The notes under the pieces are model-generated. The model was given only the letters and a program-made list of their open reading frames with translations. It did not search any database and had not been told where the DNA came from. DNA of 39,132 bases. Source: Candidatus Poribacteria bacterium. Lineage in GTDB: Bacteria; Poribacteria; WGA-4E; WGA-3G. Both the position numbers and the translations under genes were made by a program. How positions within the stretch are numbered: position 1 is the first letter of the stretch; each line of letters begins with the position of its first letter. Location: contig JAGFCB010000144.1 in assembly GCA_022394775.1 (NCBI GenBank), positions 1 through 39,132 on the forward strand, read 5' to 3'. Shown one piece after another: positions 8,621-16,151 of the stretch.

Positions 8621-8860
8621 TTAGCAGTTCTCATCGACCTCGTTACAGAGCGTCGTCGCGTAACCAATCGCGGCGGCACATCCGATGCCCGCTGTCTCAG
8701 CACAAATTTTTACTGCGGCTGCCCATGCGGCGGCACATGCGGCGATTCCAAGAGCACACTTCCACCAAGACCAGCCCGCTTGCGCTTGTGGAATCATTAC
8801 CATAAATAAGAACATCAAGCACAGCACAAGAGCCAATGCCTTAAATGCGAGTTGTAACAT
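8621..8860 (-). CDS. Small exported cysteine-rich peptide
   Basis: 79 residues: a strong signal peptide ending in AQA, then a mature part of about 50 residues with six cysteines in a small, alanine-rich hydrophobic sequence (WKCALGIAACAAAW, ICAETAGIGCAAA, LCNEVDENC). The Cys spacing and Ala/Gly content recall halocin C8-like bacteriocin domains and other disulfide-stabilised exported peptides. That is a resemblance only. The ribosome site is weak. It has its own promoter at 8988-9016 and a structured leader at 8915-8982. Confidence 0.6.
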   Translation of the reverse strand: MLQLAFKALALVLCLMFLFMVMIPQAQAGWSWWKCALGIAACAAAWAAAVKICAETAGIGCAAAIGYATTLCNEVDENC

Positions 8861-8914
8861 CTTTTTCTCGTTTCTGAAGAAGTCATATATTTCTCAGACT
8901 TGCTAATTCATTCG

Positions 8915-8982
8915 ACGGTTTATCAACAGGGGATGCGGCTTTAGGTGGGATGCCCAAAGTCAAGCCCGCATCACCGGCATTG
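8915..8982 (-). ncRNA. Structured leader RNA, copy A
   Basis: Begins 6 bases after the -10 box of the promoter at 8988-9016. It is homologous over about 60 bases to 34710-34787: shared blocks AATGCCGG, GGGCTT, ACTTTG, ATCCC, AAAGCC and CATCC. Helix GATGCGG (8972-8966) pairs with CCGCATC (8938-8932). The other copy has GATGAGG/CCTCATC, a compensatory C-G to A-U change. The inner helix CTTT/AAAG is shorter than in copy B. It is the 5' leader of the small peptide gene at 8621-8860. Riboswitch, attenuator or dispersed repeat are all possible. Confidence 0.55.
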
Positions 8983-8987
8983 ACTTT

Positions 8988-9016
8988 AGGATACAAGACT
9001 TTGAGAACCGTGTCAA
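8988..9016 (-). promoter_or_regulatory. Sigma-70 promoter for the cysteine-rich peptide
   Basis: On the minus strand, TTGACA (9016-9011) and TATCCT (8993-8988) are spaced 17 bp. The same -10 variant with TTGACG at 17 bp drives the homologous RNA at 34710. Confidence 0.7.
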
Positions 9017-9091
9017 CAGTCTTTTCGGTGCATCACGTAAAATCCTGTAACCCCATCTCGCTGACAACGTTTTTTTCTCAAAAGCAAAGTG

Positions 9092-9154
9092 TATAAAGGT
9101 ATACCCCTATACCCGTATATGTGGATACGCTTATATGTGAATACACGTATACCC
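9092..9154 (+). promoter_or_regulatory. Repeated TATACCC sites before parA: operator or centromere
   Basis: Three TATACCC heptamers (9100, 9108, 9148), a perfect GGTATACC palindrome at 9098-9105 and several related GTATA/ATAC half-sites lie within 63 bp, ending 15 bases before the parA start. Small ParA systems with ribbon-helix-helix partners carry their operator/centromere as tandem short repeats here. Binding by the product of 9874-10149 is inferred. Confidence 0.55.
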
Positions 9155-9169
9155 AAATGGAGGGACTAT

Positions 9170-9877
9170 ATGAAGGAAAAAACCGTCAAGAACATGTCCA
9201 TCGTCGCCGTCGTTGGACAGAAGGGTGGGATCGGTAAGACGACCATCGCTATTCATCTCGCCGTCGCCGCGACACGCGCCGGACACACCACAGTTCTCAT
9301 GGATCTCGATCCACAGGCGAGCGCATCAAAATGGAGCGATATACGCACCGATGATGCGCCCGTGGTCATCTCGGCACACGCGACACGTTTGCGACACGTG
9401 ATCGATAAAGCCGAAGCAAACGGCGTTACGTTTGTCGTTCTTGATACGCCGCCGCAGCTCGAATCACCCATCACCGATGCTGCGAAAGTCGCCGATCTCG
9501 CACTCATCCCGTGTCGTCCAGCACTTTTTGACATCCATGCCATCGAGGAGACGGTCTATCGCACACGCAAGGAAAACGTACCGACGCATCTTGTGTTTAA
9601 TGCTGTCCCAGCTCGTAGCAGTATGCTCAAGCAGGCAAAAGAGGTCGTTGCAGATTACAATATCCAGATCGCACCCTGTACCGTTGGACGACGGATCCTC
9701 TTTTCACACGCCGTTGTGGACGGAAAAACCGCTGAAGAGTTCGATCCGAAATCCAAAGCAGCCGCCGAAATTCAGACGCTCTATACATATCTTGAAGAGC
9801 AACTCACAACGCAAGTCCGATCGACACCCGATATTCATGTCCCGTCTATCGGCATTCCAAACGGAGGTATCGTATGA
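9170..9877 (+). CDS. parA: ParA-family partition ATPase
   Basis: 235 residues from the ATG at 9170, chosen because GGAGGG precedes it; an upstream ATG at 9089 lies inside the repeat operator. Deviant Walker A (KGGIGKTT, residues about 18-25), Walker A' (LMDLDPQASA) and the VLDTPPQ Walker B define a ParA/MinD-type ATPase that moves DNA cargo over the nucleoid. The short N-terminus (no HTH) is the type Ib or small-ParA plan, in which regulation is left to the partner. Its stop overlaps the start of the next gene (ATGA). Marks a plasmid or integrative element. Confidence 0.93.
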   Translation: MKEKTVKNMSIVAVVGQKGGIGKTTIAIHLAVAATRAGHTTVLMDLDPQASASKWSDIRTDDAPVVISAHATRLRHVIDKAEANGVTFVVLDTPPQLESPITDAAKVADLALIPCRPALFDIHAIEETVYRTRKENVPTHLVFNAVPARSSMLKQAKEVVADYNIQIAPCTVGRRILFSHAVVDGKTAEEFDPKSKAAAEIQTLYTYLEEQLTTQVRSTPDIHVPSIGIPNGGIV

Positions 9878-10149
9878 ACCCAGCAAAGAACGACTTAAAA
9901 GCAGCCTTACAGAAAGAAGGACAGCCACCGGGGAGTGATACCCCCAAATCCGTTGACCCAGCACCCGTTGAGCCGTCCTCCCGTCGTCCGTCGCGACAGG
10001 GCAAGAAACTCATCTCCGGGCATTTTGACAAGGATGTGCATCACCAGCTAAAAGTCATCTGTCTCGAAACCGACTCGACGATTCAAAAACTCCTCGCGGA
10101 GTCCCTGAACCTGCTCTTTGAGAAGCATAAAAAGGAACCGATTGCCTAA
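9874..10149 (+). CDS. Ribbon-helix-helix partner of ParA
   Basis: 91 residues. The N-terminal half is disordered and Pro/Ser-rich; the C-terminal half (GKKLISGHFDKDVHHQLK then TIQKLLAESLNLLF) is a ribbon-helix-helix fold like the small DNA-binding partners of plasmid ParA proteins. The disordered arm commonly stimulates the ATPase. Translationally coupled to parA by a 4-base overlap. A decayed second copy is at 11567-11755. Confidence 0.8.
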   Translation: MNPAKNDLKAALQKEGQPPGSDTPKSVDPAPVEPSSRRPSRQGKKLISGHFDKDVHHQLKVICLETDSTIQKLLAESLNLLFEKHKKEPIA

Positions 10150-10160
10150 TTAATTCAGAA

Positions 10161-10385
10161 TTAATTTGACTGCTTAATTCTTGATGTCTTCAGCCTATTA
10201 AAAAGGGATATAAAGGGATAGCTCACGGCATACATAATAAACGCAACAGTAAACATCATACCCACATTGATTAAAAGGCGAAGAACATCGAAATTTGAAA
10301 AATTCTCAATAAATCGATGAATCATTGAGCCTGCGGCAAATAGACACCAAAACAACATCTGACTCTTGAACTTTGCAAAAAACAT
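10161..10385 (-). CDS. Small two-helix membrane protein
   Basis: 74 residues from the ATG at 10385 (GGAG at 7 bases; a GTG just upstream is less well placed). Two hydrophobic segments (about residues 8-22 and 38-60) and a basic tail. Convergent with the par genes, 11 bases apart. The upstream palindromic element (10421-10455) is shared with the next membrane protein gene, so the two may be co-regulated. Family not recognised. Confidence 0.6.
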   Translation of the reverse strand: MFFAKFKSQMLFWCLFAAGSMIHRFIENFSNFDVLRLLINVGMMFTVAFIMYAVSYPFISLFNRLKTSRIKQSN

Positions 10386-10406
10386 CACTTGACTCCTTTA
10401 TGGTTT

Positions 10407-10426
10407 CCGACACACCTCTGTGTCGG
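10407..10426. promoter_or_regulatory. Perfect hairpin upstream of the small membrane protein
   Basis: CCGACACA (10407-10414), loop CCTC, TGTGTCGG (10419-10426). It sits between the palindromic element at 10421-10455, which it overlaps by 6 bases, and the ribosome site of the gene at 10161-10385. Could be an operator or an mRNA 5' hairpin. Confidence 0.4.
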
Positions 10427-10455
10427 GTTGAATTCAACGTTTTGGGGGTATTGCC
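10421..10455 (-). promoter_or_regulatory. Shared palindromic upstream element, copy 1
   Basis: Centred on the perfect palindrome GTTGAATTCAAC (10427-10438) and followed, on the minus strand side, by a C-rich GGCAATACCCCC block. Matching copies lie at 11184-11218 (same strand, also just upstream of a membrane protein) and 34458-34493 (plus strand). Confidence 0.6.
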
Positions 10456-10517
10456 TTAAAGCAACAATGCTGTTTGCTGTCAATGAGAGTTTTGCGGCGA
10501 TTTTACCAGATCCGGGT

Positions 10518-10569
10518 TCAGATTAAAAGGGGTTTCCGCCGGGTGCTGGGAAAACACACCGGCGGAAAC
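10518..10569 (-). terminator. Terminator of the membrane protein at 10598-11167
   Basis: Eleven perfect pairs, GTTTCCGCCGG (10532-10542) with CCGGCGGAAAC (10559-10569). On the minus strand the hairpin is followed by CCCCTTTTAATC, giving a modest U-tract. Placed 28 bases after the stop at 10598. Confidence 0.65.
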
Positions 10570-10597
10570 TGAATTGTCTCGCAGACTTCCGAGAGCG

Positions 10598-11167
10598 TCA
10601 AGGAGACCTCGCAATACAATTTGGATGATAGCCACCATTGTTAATCGTCTCTAAAGTCACATCATAAGTGACACCACAATCACTACAGGTCCGCTTCGTA
10701 AAGAAATCCACGACCGCATCCACTGCATAATGAGACATCGATGTTAACTCATCTTCAATGTCATCTACACGATCAAAGAACTCATCAACTGCCCATCCAA
10801 GAGCAAGTGCTTTCGCTCCCTTTTTTATCGCTTCTTTCGCTGCCTGCCATCTCTGATCTTTCGCTTCAGCAACATCTGGCGTAAACAACATTGATAAACA
10901 GAGGAATATCATTAAGAAGAGACATGAAACACGCTTTAATTTGCCTTTTGTCCATTTAAACATGCCTTCAATGGAAAAGAAGAAGCTGTAAACGAGAAAC
11001 GCTACGAAAGCAGAAATAACTGTCCGGAATACAATGACCACAAATAAACTCAGCAGAGAATCTGTGGGAAAACCGCGCACTAAAAAACTTCTCAAAAGCA
11101 TCACAAAAAGTGCGACGATTAGATACCATTTATACTCCCGTTTTAGCTTCTGAAAAAAGAGTTTCAT
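10598..11167 (-). CDS. Membrane protein with possible C-terminal zinc site
   Basis: 189 residues from the ATG at 11167 (GGAG, 8 bases). Upstream in-frame codons belong to a dispersed repeat (11318-11395) and lack a ribosome site. Three hydrophobic segments (about residues 14-30, 38-62, 78-98) precede a soluble domain with a helix containing VDEFFDRVDDIEDEL. The end has CSDCG and HPNC, a plausible metal-binding or disulfide cluster. Own terminator and shared upstream element. Function unknown. Confidence 0.6.
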   Translation of the reverse strand: MKLFFQKLKREYKWYLIVALFVMLLRSFLVRGFPTDSLLSLFVVIVFRTVISAFVAFLVYSFFFSIEGMFKWTKGKLKRVSCLFLMIFLCLSMLFTPDVAEAKDQRWQAAKEAIKKGAKALALGWAVDEFFDRVDDIEDELTSMSHYAVDAVVDFFTKRTCSDCGVTYDVTLETINNGGYHPNCIARSP

Positions 11168-11183
11168 CTTTGTATCTCCTAAG

Positions 11184-11218
11184 TGTTGGGTTGAATTCAA
11201 TTTTTGGGGGGTATTGCC
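11184..11218 (-). promoter_or_regulatory. Shared palindromic upstream element, copy 2
   Basis: Contains TTGAATTCAA flanked by the same GGGT and TTTTGGGGG-GTATTGCC blocks as copy 1. Lies between the start of the membrane protein gene at 11167 and a dispersed repeat. Confidence 0.6.
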
Positions 11219-11266
11219 GAGACGCAACAAAGAAAAGCAAGGGTCAGGCAATCCGTCCCTTATGGG

Positions 11267-11323
11267 GCTGGTCTCTATTCTTACAGCACACAAACGCCGT
11301 TGGCTGCTATGATAGAGACCAGC
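11267..11323. repeat. 12-bp perfect inverted repeat
   Basis: GCTGGTCTCTAT (11267-11278) and ATAGAGACCAGC (11312-11323) enclose 33 bases. It overlaps the start of the dispersed repeat at 11318-11395. Could be a cruciform or a leader hairpin for the minus-strand gene below. Confidence 0.6.
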
Positions 11324-11395
11324 GCTGCTATAGTCACAGTATGGCAGTGCGACGCGTCGCTCGGTGTCTCTTACACACCAGCGGCGCACATCTAA
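11318..11395 (-). repeat. Dispersed 75-bp repeat, copy A
   Basis: Closely similar to 34261-34331 (shared cores ATGGCAGTGCGA, GCGTCGCTCGGTGTCT, CACACCAGCGG). On the minus strand it contains a GGTGT/ACACC hairpin. Both copies lie 130-150 bases upstream of a minus-strand gene for a membrane protein and are on the same strand. May be a small mobile repeat or conserved regulatory RNA. Confidence 0.7.
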
Positions 11396-11566
11396 AAAGA
11401 GGACGCTGCCCCGACGCGATCCTCACATACATAGCAAAGGTGCAGAGCAGGCGAAAAATCAACGTCAGACACATTATCGCAAAAACACACGTTGGGTCAA
11501 GCATTTTTTTTCAAAATAATGATATAACAGTAGAAAAACACAGAAATATTTTTAGAGGTGGCGTTT

Positions 11567-11755
11567 ATGCCCAAAAGCCTGAATCCCAAGAAAATATGCC
11601 AAGCCCGCCGATGACACTTCAACGGCAAGACCCTGACAGACAGCAAACGCCTATCACCCCCGCGGTACTTGAAAAACGAGTCAACTATCCTGGAACTTCT
11701 CGCCGATTCACTGAACCTGCTCTTTGAGAAGCATAACAAAGAACCGATTGCTTGA
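11567..11755 (+). pseudogene. Relic of a ribbon-helix-helix gene
   Basis: From ATG 11567 (GGTGG upstream) a 62-codon frame has one internal TGA at codon 16 and ends in LLADSLNLLFEKHNKEPIA, nearly the same as the end of the ParA partner (LLAESLNLLFEKHKKEPIA). The DNA of the last 60 bases is also closely similar. It is a second copy of that gene that has lost function, or a translated fragment starting after the stop. The N-terminal part has diverged beyond recognition. Confidence 0.65.
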
Positions 11756-11924
11756 CATCTCTGCGACGAAAGGTTCTCAAGCCTTCATTCCCTATTGAGT
11801 CAAAATGTTCTGCCTCTACCGCATCCGAAGACCTTATTGACATCATGCTTGACATCATGCTAACTCATCTGTATACTAATTATGCTTCGATACGAAAAAA
11901 AACGATACAGAGAAGAATCACCCG

Positions 11925-13403
11925 ATGAAGTATATCTATCTTGGCGGTGCCGGGGAAGTCGGTGCCTCCTGCCTCTTGATACAAGTCGCCGGTCGCAATA
12001 TCTTAATAGATTGCGGGATCCGAGTCAACCAAAGGGGGCACACCGCATATCCAGACCTTCAGAGGCTCAAGTGGCATGCCCACGATCTTGATGCTGTTTT
12101 CATATCGCATGCCCACGCCGATCACATTGGCGGGCTGCTCACGCTTCAGCGGAGTTACCCAAAGACACCTATCTTCATGACGGGACCTACGGCAGATTTG
12201 GCGACCGTCATGTTACTCTCTGCCCATCAGTTAACGAATATACATCGTGAAGTACGACACACGATAAAAGAAATACCCAACGATAGATACAGTGCTGAGG
12301 ATTTATCTCTCCGTAGAGATTATTTGACAGCCAAGTTCAAGAGCGTATTAGAGGAGCTGAAAAAGTATACGATCATCGATACCGACGCGTGGATCGATCT
12401 CGAATGGGGGGACACCTGGGCTTTTCGGTTCATCCCGTCAGGACATATACTCGGTGCCGTCTCTATTGAACTCCGTACGCCCGAAGGCAACTTCCTCTAT
12501 ACCGGTGATGTCTCCGCCTTTAGACAAAGAATCGTTGACGGCATTGGAGACAACCTCTCAGGAATCAATCCTGATTTCATGTGGTGTGAATCGACGTATG
12601 GCAACGGGGATCACCCCGCTCGAAAGACGGAAGAACGCAGGCTCGTAGAAGCCGTCACAACGATTATTCAAGCCGGTGGAAAGGTGCTTATTCCGAGTTT
12701 CGCACTCGGACGCGCACAAGAAATCATCATGATCCTGCTCTCCTATATGCAGTCGGGAATTATTCCGGACTTCCCTATCCTCACCGATGGCTTAGTGAAT
12801 AAGATCTGTGATGTTTACGAAGAAAACATTTGTTTCACGAGCCAGAGATTTCAGCATTGGGCAGAACGGTCTCCTAACCTTTTTTATACCCCGCCCATAC
12901 GACGGGTTCGGGAGCGGGCACGTGAACACTTCCTGCGCATGGATACGCCGTATTGTGTCATTGCGTCAAGCGGTATGCTCGTCGGCGGGGCATCTGTGGA
13001 TTACGCCAGAGCTTTGGCGGGGCACCCGAAAAACGCCATCTTCCTCTCCGGCTATCAGGACGCAGAAAGCCCCGGGGCAGAATTACAAGCCATGCAGCAA
13101 GGTGATTACCTCACTTTATCCAACGGCGACGCTCTTCAGGTCAATTGTAACGTGGAAAAGTTTCATCTCTCGGCGCACTCGGATCAGGGGCAACTCATCA
13201 AGATGATCAAAGCAGCGAATCCCAAACAAATCGCGCTCGCACATGGCAACGCACGCGCAACGCAGGCACTTCACGGAAAACTTTTTAAGGATTTCCCCGT
13301 AACCGTCGCCATCAACTGTCAATTATATGACACAACACCGAAAGGGGTGCGCGAAGCGACGCATAGATACATAGAAACCGGACCACCGTACTCCGTCTCG
13401 TAA
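11925..13403 (+). CDS. Beta-CASP metallo-beta-lactamase ribonuclease
   Basis: 492 residues. Metal motif SHAHADHIGG (about 61-70), a central beta-CASP insertion, and the motifs CESTYGNGDH, PSFALGRAQE, ASSGMLVGG and HLSAHSDQGQL that define CPSF73/RNase J-like RNA-processing enzymes. It should be a Zn-dependent endo- or exonuclease on RNA. Length and motifs are complete, so it looks active. The start has only a weak AGAG-type ribosome site. Such enzymes are usually chromosomal; here it lies between the par genes and a replication module, so it may be element-borne and process the element's hairpin-rich transcripts (inference). Confidence 0.9.
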   Translation: MKYIYLGGAGEVGASCLLIQVAGRNILIDCGIRVNQRGHTAYPDLQRLKWHAHDLDAVFISHAHADHIGGLLTLQRSYPKTPIFMTGPTADLATVMLLSAHQLTNIHREVRHTIKEIPNDRYSAEDLSLRRDYLTAKFKSVLEELKKYTIIDTDAWIDLEWGDTWAFRFIPSGHILGAVSIELRTPEGNFLYTGDVSAFRQRIVDGIGDNLSGINPDFMWCESTYGNGDHPARKTEERRLVEAVTTIIQAGGKVLIPSFALGRAQEIIMILLSYMQSGIIPDFPILTDGLVNKICDVYEENICFTSQRFQHWAERSPNLFYTPPIRRVRERAREHFLRMDTPYCVIASSGMLVGGASVDYARALAGHPKNAIFLSGYQDAESPGAELQAMQQGDYLTLSNGDALQVNCNVEKFHLSAHSDQGQLIKMIKAANPKQIALAHGNARATQALHGKLFKDFPVTVAINCQLYDTTPKGVREATHRYIETGPPYSVS

Positions 13404-13483
13404 TAAATTAAAGAAAAAACGCCAATGAAGACGTTCCGTTATCCGAATCGCCTCTCTTTCTCAAGAGTTTGTGAAAAAATTGT

Positions 13484-13512
13484 TTGACTTTTTCCTTTTT
13501 TGGGGGTACACT
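13484..13512 (+). promoter_or_regulatory. Promoter P1 upstream of the replication module
   Basis: TTGACT (13484-13489) and TACACT (13507-13512), 17-bp spacing. Confidence 0.55.
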
Positions 13513-13668
13513 TAACGCTAATTAGATATTTTTAGAAACTACGATTTTAAAAAAGTATGTATTTCTGCCCGATAGGTGGGCGCACATTGTGTACCCTCTT
13601 ATCCTGTAGATTTGATCGCAATAGGTTGTTCATGGCCTTTTTATCGTATTGACGACCTGCTATTTTTA

Positions 13669-13697
13669 TTGACAAACCACGAAGGGATGGGTATAAT
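13669..13697 (+). promoter_or_regulatory. Promoter P2, perfect sigma-70 consensus
   Basis: TTGACA (13669-13674) and TATAAT (13692-13697) with the optimal 17-bp spacing. Transcript would run through the hairpin at 13868 to the terminator at 14162. Confidence 0.8.
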
Positions 13698-13867
13698 AAT
13701 TACGACATTATGCTTCGCCTTAACTCTGCTGTCAACCTCCTATGTTTTCGGTTGTTGGCTTGTTCGGCTATTAATGTCAAGGGAAAACCTACCCGTGGTT
13801 CTTTTCCTGTTCTGGTGCAACATGAGGCTGATCTCCTCGCACCGACAAAAACTTTTCCAGTATGTTA

Positions 13868-13910
13868 CCGCTCGGACTGGTGGATTCACAGTCCACCGGT
13901 CCCATAGCGG
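13868..13910 (+). ncRNA. Long-stem hairpin RNA candidate
   Basis: Inner stem GGACTGGTGGA (13874-13884) pairs with TCCACCGGTCC (13892-13902), eleven pairs with one G-U, around the loop TTCACAG. An outer stem CCGCT (13868-13872) pairs with AGCGG (13906-13910). It lies about 165 bases after a perfect promoter and upstream of the replication genes, as copy-control RNAs often do. No antisense partner was identified. Confidence 0.5.
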
Positions 13911-14005
13911 AAAAATCAAATTCATAAACATGCTGGAAGCCGAACCTAACCTTCCACACTATCACTACCGGCTTCCTATAACTTATTTGAATAGGGAGTT
14001 ACTTT

Positions 14006-14275
14006 ATGCTTCATGAAGAGCATACTCCGATGTGCAATTGTGCTTCAGATAACGACACCTTCCACATATATGCAGTGTGTGCGTGTTGCGGTGCGTGCGC
14101 GTTCACCGATAAAGCAAGAATCTACTTGCACTACTACCACCCTACAAACAAATCGAAGAATACGCCCGCGTTGACGATACACTCGTTGACGCGGGCGTTT
14201 ATTTTTCAAAATATTCCCAATTCCAAAGCATTCCCCGGATGGTATGCAGTCCGAGAAACAAAGGAGGGTGTATGA
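14006..14275 (+). CDS. Possible small cysteine-rich protein
   Basis: 89 codons from an ATG with GGGAG 7 bases upstream. The first 45 residues hold a Cys cluster (CNC, then VCACCGACAF) suggesting a metal site. Its 3' half runs through a strong terminator hairpin (14162-14198) and the stop overlaps the start of the next gene. The coding status is doubtful. If real, it is the first gene of the replication operon and is partly limited by attenuation. Confidence 0.35.
   Translation: MLHEEHTPMCNCASDNDTFHIYAVCACCGACAFTDKARIYLHYYHPTNKSKNTPALTIHSLTRAFIFQNIPNSKAFPGWYAVRETKEGV
14162..14206 (+). terminator. Strong intrinsic terminator
   Basis: ACGCCCGCGT (14162-14171) pairs with ACGCGGGCGT (14189-14198), extended inward by GACGA/TCGTT, then TTATTTTTC. 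It should stop transcripts from promoters P1 and P2 before the replication genes unless antiterminated. Confidence 0.75.
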
Positions 14276-14643
14276 CCTTTGAGCTGACTGACTTTGAAGT
14301 TTTAGGAGTAGAATTTGTTGAAGAGATTCCCGAGCCACCCGATCCATTTGATCCAAGTGATTGGGAGGTTCTTATTATTTTCAAGGAATCGTTCTGGTTT
14401 GACAATTGGCAACCTGTTGAGGATTCGGTCCTATTGTGGAACCTTCCGACGGACAAGTTTTGGGACGCCTGGAACACCTTGAAGGCAGAGCTAAAGTTAA
14501 TGGGTTTTCAAGTGCGCCCAAATTTAGGTGAACATGCGCAAGATACGGATGCAGAGTGGCTGGTCTATTTTGACCGGCATCAACATTTGGATTTTTTAGA
14601 TGATCTGGCAATTTTAGAAAGGAGCTTTGAATGTCAAAAATAA
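14272..14643 (+). CDS. Small acidic protein of unknown function
   Basis: 123 residues from ATG 14272 with GGAGG 4 bases ahead. Very acidic and tryptophan-rich (EVEFVEEIPEPPDP-like N-terminus, then WEVLIIFKESFWFDNWQ). The stop overlaps the start of the replication initiator candidate by 13 bases, implying coupled translation. It may be an adaptor or anti-HTH partner of that protein. Family not recognised. Confidence 0.65.
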   Translation: MTFELTDFEVLGVEFVEEIPEPPDPFDPSDWEVLIIFKESFWFDNWQPVEDSVLLWNLPTDKFWDAWNTLKAELKLMGFQVRPNLGEHAQDTDAEWLVYFDRHQHLDFLDDLAILERSFECQK

Positions 14644-15689
14644 CCTTAAATCATGAGCAAGTCCATCCCGATATTCAACAGGAACGGGATTTTTCGGACC
14701 CATCACCGGATTCAGGTGATTCAGGTGTGGCGGATACGGATACGGATACGGTCCCTGCGCCGCTTTTCCCGATGGCACTTGATGTGCTGTGCTTCTCGGA
14801 TAAGCAGTACGCGTTGATGCGTGAGCACAAATTCGGCAAGGCGTTTATGAAGTTGAGTGCCTATCTTATTTCCAATCACCACGTTAACACTGGCTCTATA
14901 CACCGGGTACGCCCTTCAGAGCTCGCATCGCGTGTTGGGGTGGCGTTGGCGGATGTCTACACCTTTAAGAACACCGTCAACAAGATCGGGCTGATGAAGT
15001 TACACATCTCGAAAATGAAGCTGACGGGCAAGGTTTTGCTGCGTCCTAAGCAGCGATTGGCGGAGCCGGTAGAGATCTTCAACGATATGCGGGTGGCGAT
15101 GATACACCGCGACGGCGTGCGGTTGCTGATTGAAAACGATGCGCCGTGTTCAGCGTGGCATTTCGCGATCGCCTCAGCGTTTCATTGCCACGTCGCGACG
15201 GGTGAGCTGCACGAGAAGCACCCGACAGAGTGGAGCGATTTGATTGGCAAGTTCCGTACGACTGTTACACGTACGCTGGACTTTTTGAACAGGATCGAGT
15301 TTCTGGAAACAAAGACGGATTATACGGTTTCGGGCAAGTTGCCCTGGACGGCATACGCACGCAGCTGGTTTGAACAGTGGCATATCGCGCAGGCGAAGAT
15401 GGAAGCCGGTGTCTCAGAGATGCGGGCGAAGTTGGATTTCGTTACGGCGGTGAAGTGGCTGCGTGACGGCTACGGCTTCTGTGTGGAGTTTCTGAACAAT
15501 TCGAGTAAAGTCATGGCGGCGGCGAAAGCGTTGCGGTGGAAGAAGCCGGGTTCTGATAAGGATGTGTCTGCGGACACTCGATCTTTCGGCTATTACCTTA
15601 ATGAGGATGGGTCGAAGCACTGGACAGACAAGGCTGCGTTTGAGAAGGCGGTCAATGGGGGTGGCGCGGCATCTGCCGCGACAGAGTAG
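14631..15689 (+). CDS. Probable replication initiator (two winged helices)
   Basis: 352 residues, AAGGAG 7 bases ahead. Two segments resemble each other and look like winged-helix domains: about residues 70-150 (AFMKLSAYLISNHHVNTGSI, then RPSELASRVGVALADVY) and about 175-245 (WHFAIASAFHCHVATGELHE, then EWSDLIGKFRTTVTRTL). Tandem winged helices are the plan of Rep_3/RepA-type plasmid initiators, which bind iterons at the origin. Iteron-like tandem repeats follow immediately downstream (15737-15957). The family call rests on this fold reading and on position, with no motif match. Confidence 0.55.
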   Translation: MSKITLNHEQVHPDIQQERDFSDPSPDSGDSGVADTDTDTVPAPLFPMALDVLCFSDKQYALMREHKFGKAFMKLSAYLISNHHVNTGSIHRVRPSELASRVGVALADVYTFKNTVNKIGLMKLHISKMKLTGKVLLRPKQRLAEPVEIFNDMRVAMIHRDGVRLLIENDAPCSAWHFAIASAFHCHVATGELHEKHPTEWSDLIGKFRTTVTRTLDFLNRIEFLETKTDYTVSGKLPWTAYARSWFEQWHIAQAKMEAGVSEMRAKLDFVTAVKWLRDGYGFCVEFLNNSSKVMAAAKALRWKKPGSDKDVSADTRSFGYYLNEDGSKHWTDKAAFEKAVNGGGAASAATE

Positions 15690-16151
15690 GTAGCACGCTG
15701 GGGCGGTGAGATCTCGGACACCGGTCTGGCGTGGAATTTATCCAAAATTTATCCAAAATTTTGTGAAATTTTCATCAAAAATTCCGAGTGAACCGTGCAA
15801 AGCAATTAAGGAATTTTCAATGCGATAAGGAAATGTGTCTTTTTATCGGGAAATGTGCAGGCTGAATCTGCAGTAGTTTGGGAGCCCTCGGTTTCAGTGG
15901 GTTTGCGCGCGCTCGGTGATGCCTTTAAAGGAACTCTTTAAAGGAACTTTATAAAAGAATTGTTAATCGCAAGCGGACTCGATATAAATTTGTTTTACAA
16001 AGAGAAGAGGGGGATGCGTCAGGAGTGACCGAGTACGGTTCAGGAGAAAGATGACGCAGGAGTATTTAACAAGGCAAAGAAGGTTTTATCGTGTGTTAAG
16101 TAGTTATGAAGGTTTATTTTCCATTCACCACTGAAAAAGGGGCAAAAACGG
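15690..16151. other. Candidate replication origin
   Basis: AT-rich, gene-free region after the initiator candidate. It has tandem 11-mers TTTATCCAAAA at 15737 and 15748 (close to the DnaA-box core TTATCCACA), an adjacent A/T-rich stretch to 15785, two GGAAATGTG copies near 15829 and 15850, and perfect 13-mer tandem repeats CTTTAAAGGAACT at 15923 and 15936 with a degenerate third. This is the architecture of an iteron origin. A plus-strand gene begins at 16152. Confidence 0.55.

Larger units (their letters stand above)
13404..14005 (+). other. 602-base non-coding region before the replication module
   Basis: Holds two good promoters (13484-13512 and 13669-13697) and a long hairpin (13868-13910). 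An open frame at 13576-14016 starts upstream of the second promoter and has no ribosome site. I therefore read the region as a leader or small-RNA locus rather than a gene. Confidence 0.55.

Noticed and set aside
13576..14016. 146-codon frame as a membrane protein
   Set aside because: It starts upstream of a perfect promoter, has no ribosome site and crosses a long hairpin.
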